Assembly (NCBI GenBank): GCA_938033975.1
Contig: CALHKJ010000060.1
Span: forward strand, 1-6,666
Direction of reading: 5' to 3'
Origin: an uncultured Saprospiraceae bacterium
Lineage (GTDB): Bacteria; Bacteroidota; Bacteroidia; Chitinophagales; Saprospiraceae
DNA: 6,666 nt
Part shown: positions 6,367 to 6,666 of the stretch, piece after piece
Numbering within the stretch: the first letter of the stretch is position 1
Layout of the letters: each line of letters begins with the position of its first letter
Translations under genes and position numbers: made by a program
The notes under the pieces: model-generated
What the model was told of the DNA's origin: nothing
Databases searched by the model: none
The model's input: the letters and a program-made list of their open reading frames with translations, nothing else

Positions 6367-6666
6367 ATGGCATCAACTAAGGTTTTCTTATTGATCATTC
6401 TTAGCATGTTTTTATCCTGTTCAGAAATGGATTTCTCGATTTCGTTTAAGGACGAGCAAGCAATTATTGATGGCAGTTTGAATGACAAGGTTTGGAGTAA
6501 ATGTAATGCACACAAACAATTTTATTCGCCTTGGTCTGATGCTGAAATTGAAAAAACTGAGTTTAGGAGTTTTCATGATAATAACAATCTATATTACCAT
6601 TTTACTATTGAAGATCAAACATTGAATTGTTTTCAAAGTGCTGATCCTGCAGAGTCTATCGAGTAT
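6367..6666 (+). CDS. Predicted CBM9-like lipoprotein, 5' part only
   Basis: One hundred codons are visible before the window ends. An in-frame TAA lies immediately before the ATG at 6367, which is therefore the earliest start. Residues 1-18 (MASTKVFLLIILSMFLSC) look like a lipoprotein signal peptide with acylated Cys18, although Phe at -3 is not ideal for the lipobox. Residues about 34-85 show the pattern of the CBM9 / DOMON-like carbohydrate-binding domain: IDGSLNDKVWSKC, then a polar stretch, TEFRSFHDNNNLYYHFTIEDQT. In Bacteroidota such proteins are envelope lipoproteins assumed to bind sugars, alone or fused to larger domains. The remainder is out of view, so total size, further domains and ligand are unknown. 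The family call is by motif shape only. Confidence 0.75.
   Translation, partial: MASTKVFLLIILSMFLSCSEMDFSISFKDEQAIIDGSLNDKVWSKCNAHKQFYSPWSDAEIEKTEFRSFHDNNNLYYHFTIEDQTLNCFQSADPAESIEY

Overview
The window looks like chromosomal core sequence from a member of the Bacteroidota. This rests on the gene order acpP-fabF-rnc, AT-rich A-tract leaders with no Shine-Dalgarno sequence, a TTTG-N19-TTAATTTG promoter resembling the Bacteroidota sigma-ABfr consensus, Bacteroidota-type protein sequences (the RNase III N-terminus, the 'DLQGPKLRVG' pyruvate kinase), and a CBM9-like lipoprotein. The sequence does not give a genus. There are no mobile elements, CRISPR arrays, tRNA or rRNA genes.

Layout. On the minus strand, a pyruvate kinase gene (pyk, 894-2333, TTG start) is followed after 22 bases by a secreted TPR-repeat protein (871 down to the window edge, 3' end missing). 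These probably form one operon. A 187-base divergent intergenic region holds a candidate acpP promoter and a 7-bp inverted repeat over it. On the plus strand, acpP (2521-2751) is followed by a strong stem-loop terminator (2775-2808). Then come fabF (2896-4140), rnc (4150-4872, GTG start) and a membrane-bound YdjM-type metal-dependent hydrolase (4874-6079), packed with gaps of 9 and 1 bases. A 287-base gap with two consecutive hairpins, the second terminator-like, leads to the 5' part of a predicted CBM9-like lipoprotein (6367 to the window end).

How the genes work together. AcpP carries the acyl chain and FabF elongates it, so they share one pathway. The terminator between them fits a far higher need for AcpP than for FabF. 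RNase III and the hydrolase appear to be transcribed with fabF. Pyruvate kinase ends glycolysis and supplies pyruvate for acetyl-CoA, the fatty acid precursor, so its divergent position beside acpP makes metabolic sense.

The most informative points are the K+-independent signature in pyruvate kinase, an Asp-to-Asn change at a metal-site position of RNase III, the inverted repeat on the acpP promoter, and the structured leader with a possible 23-codon ORF before the lipoprotein. I see no convincing undescribed multi-gene system; this is mostly housekeeping sequence.
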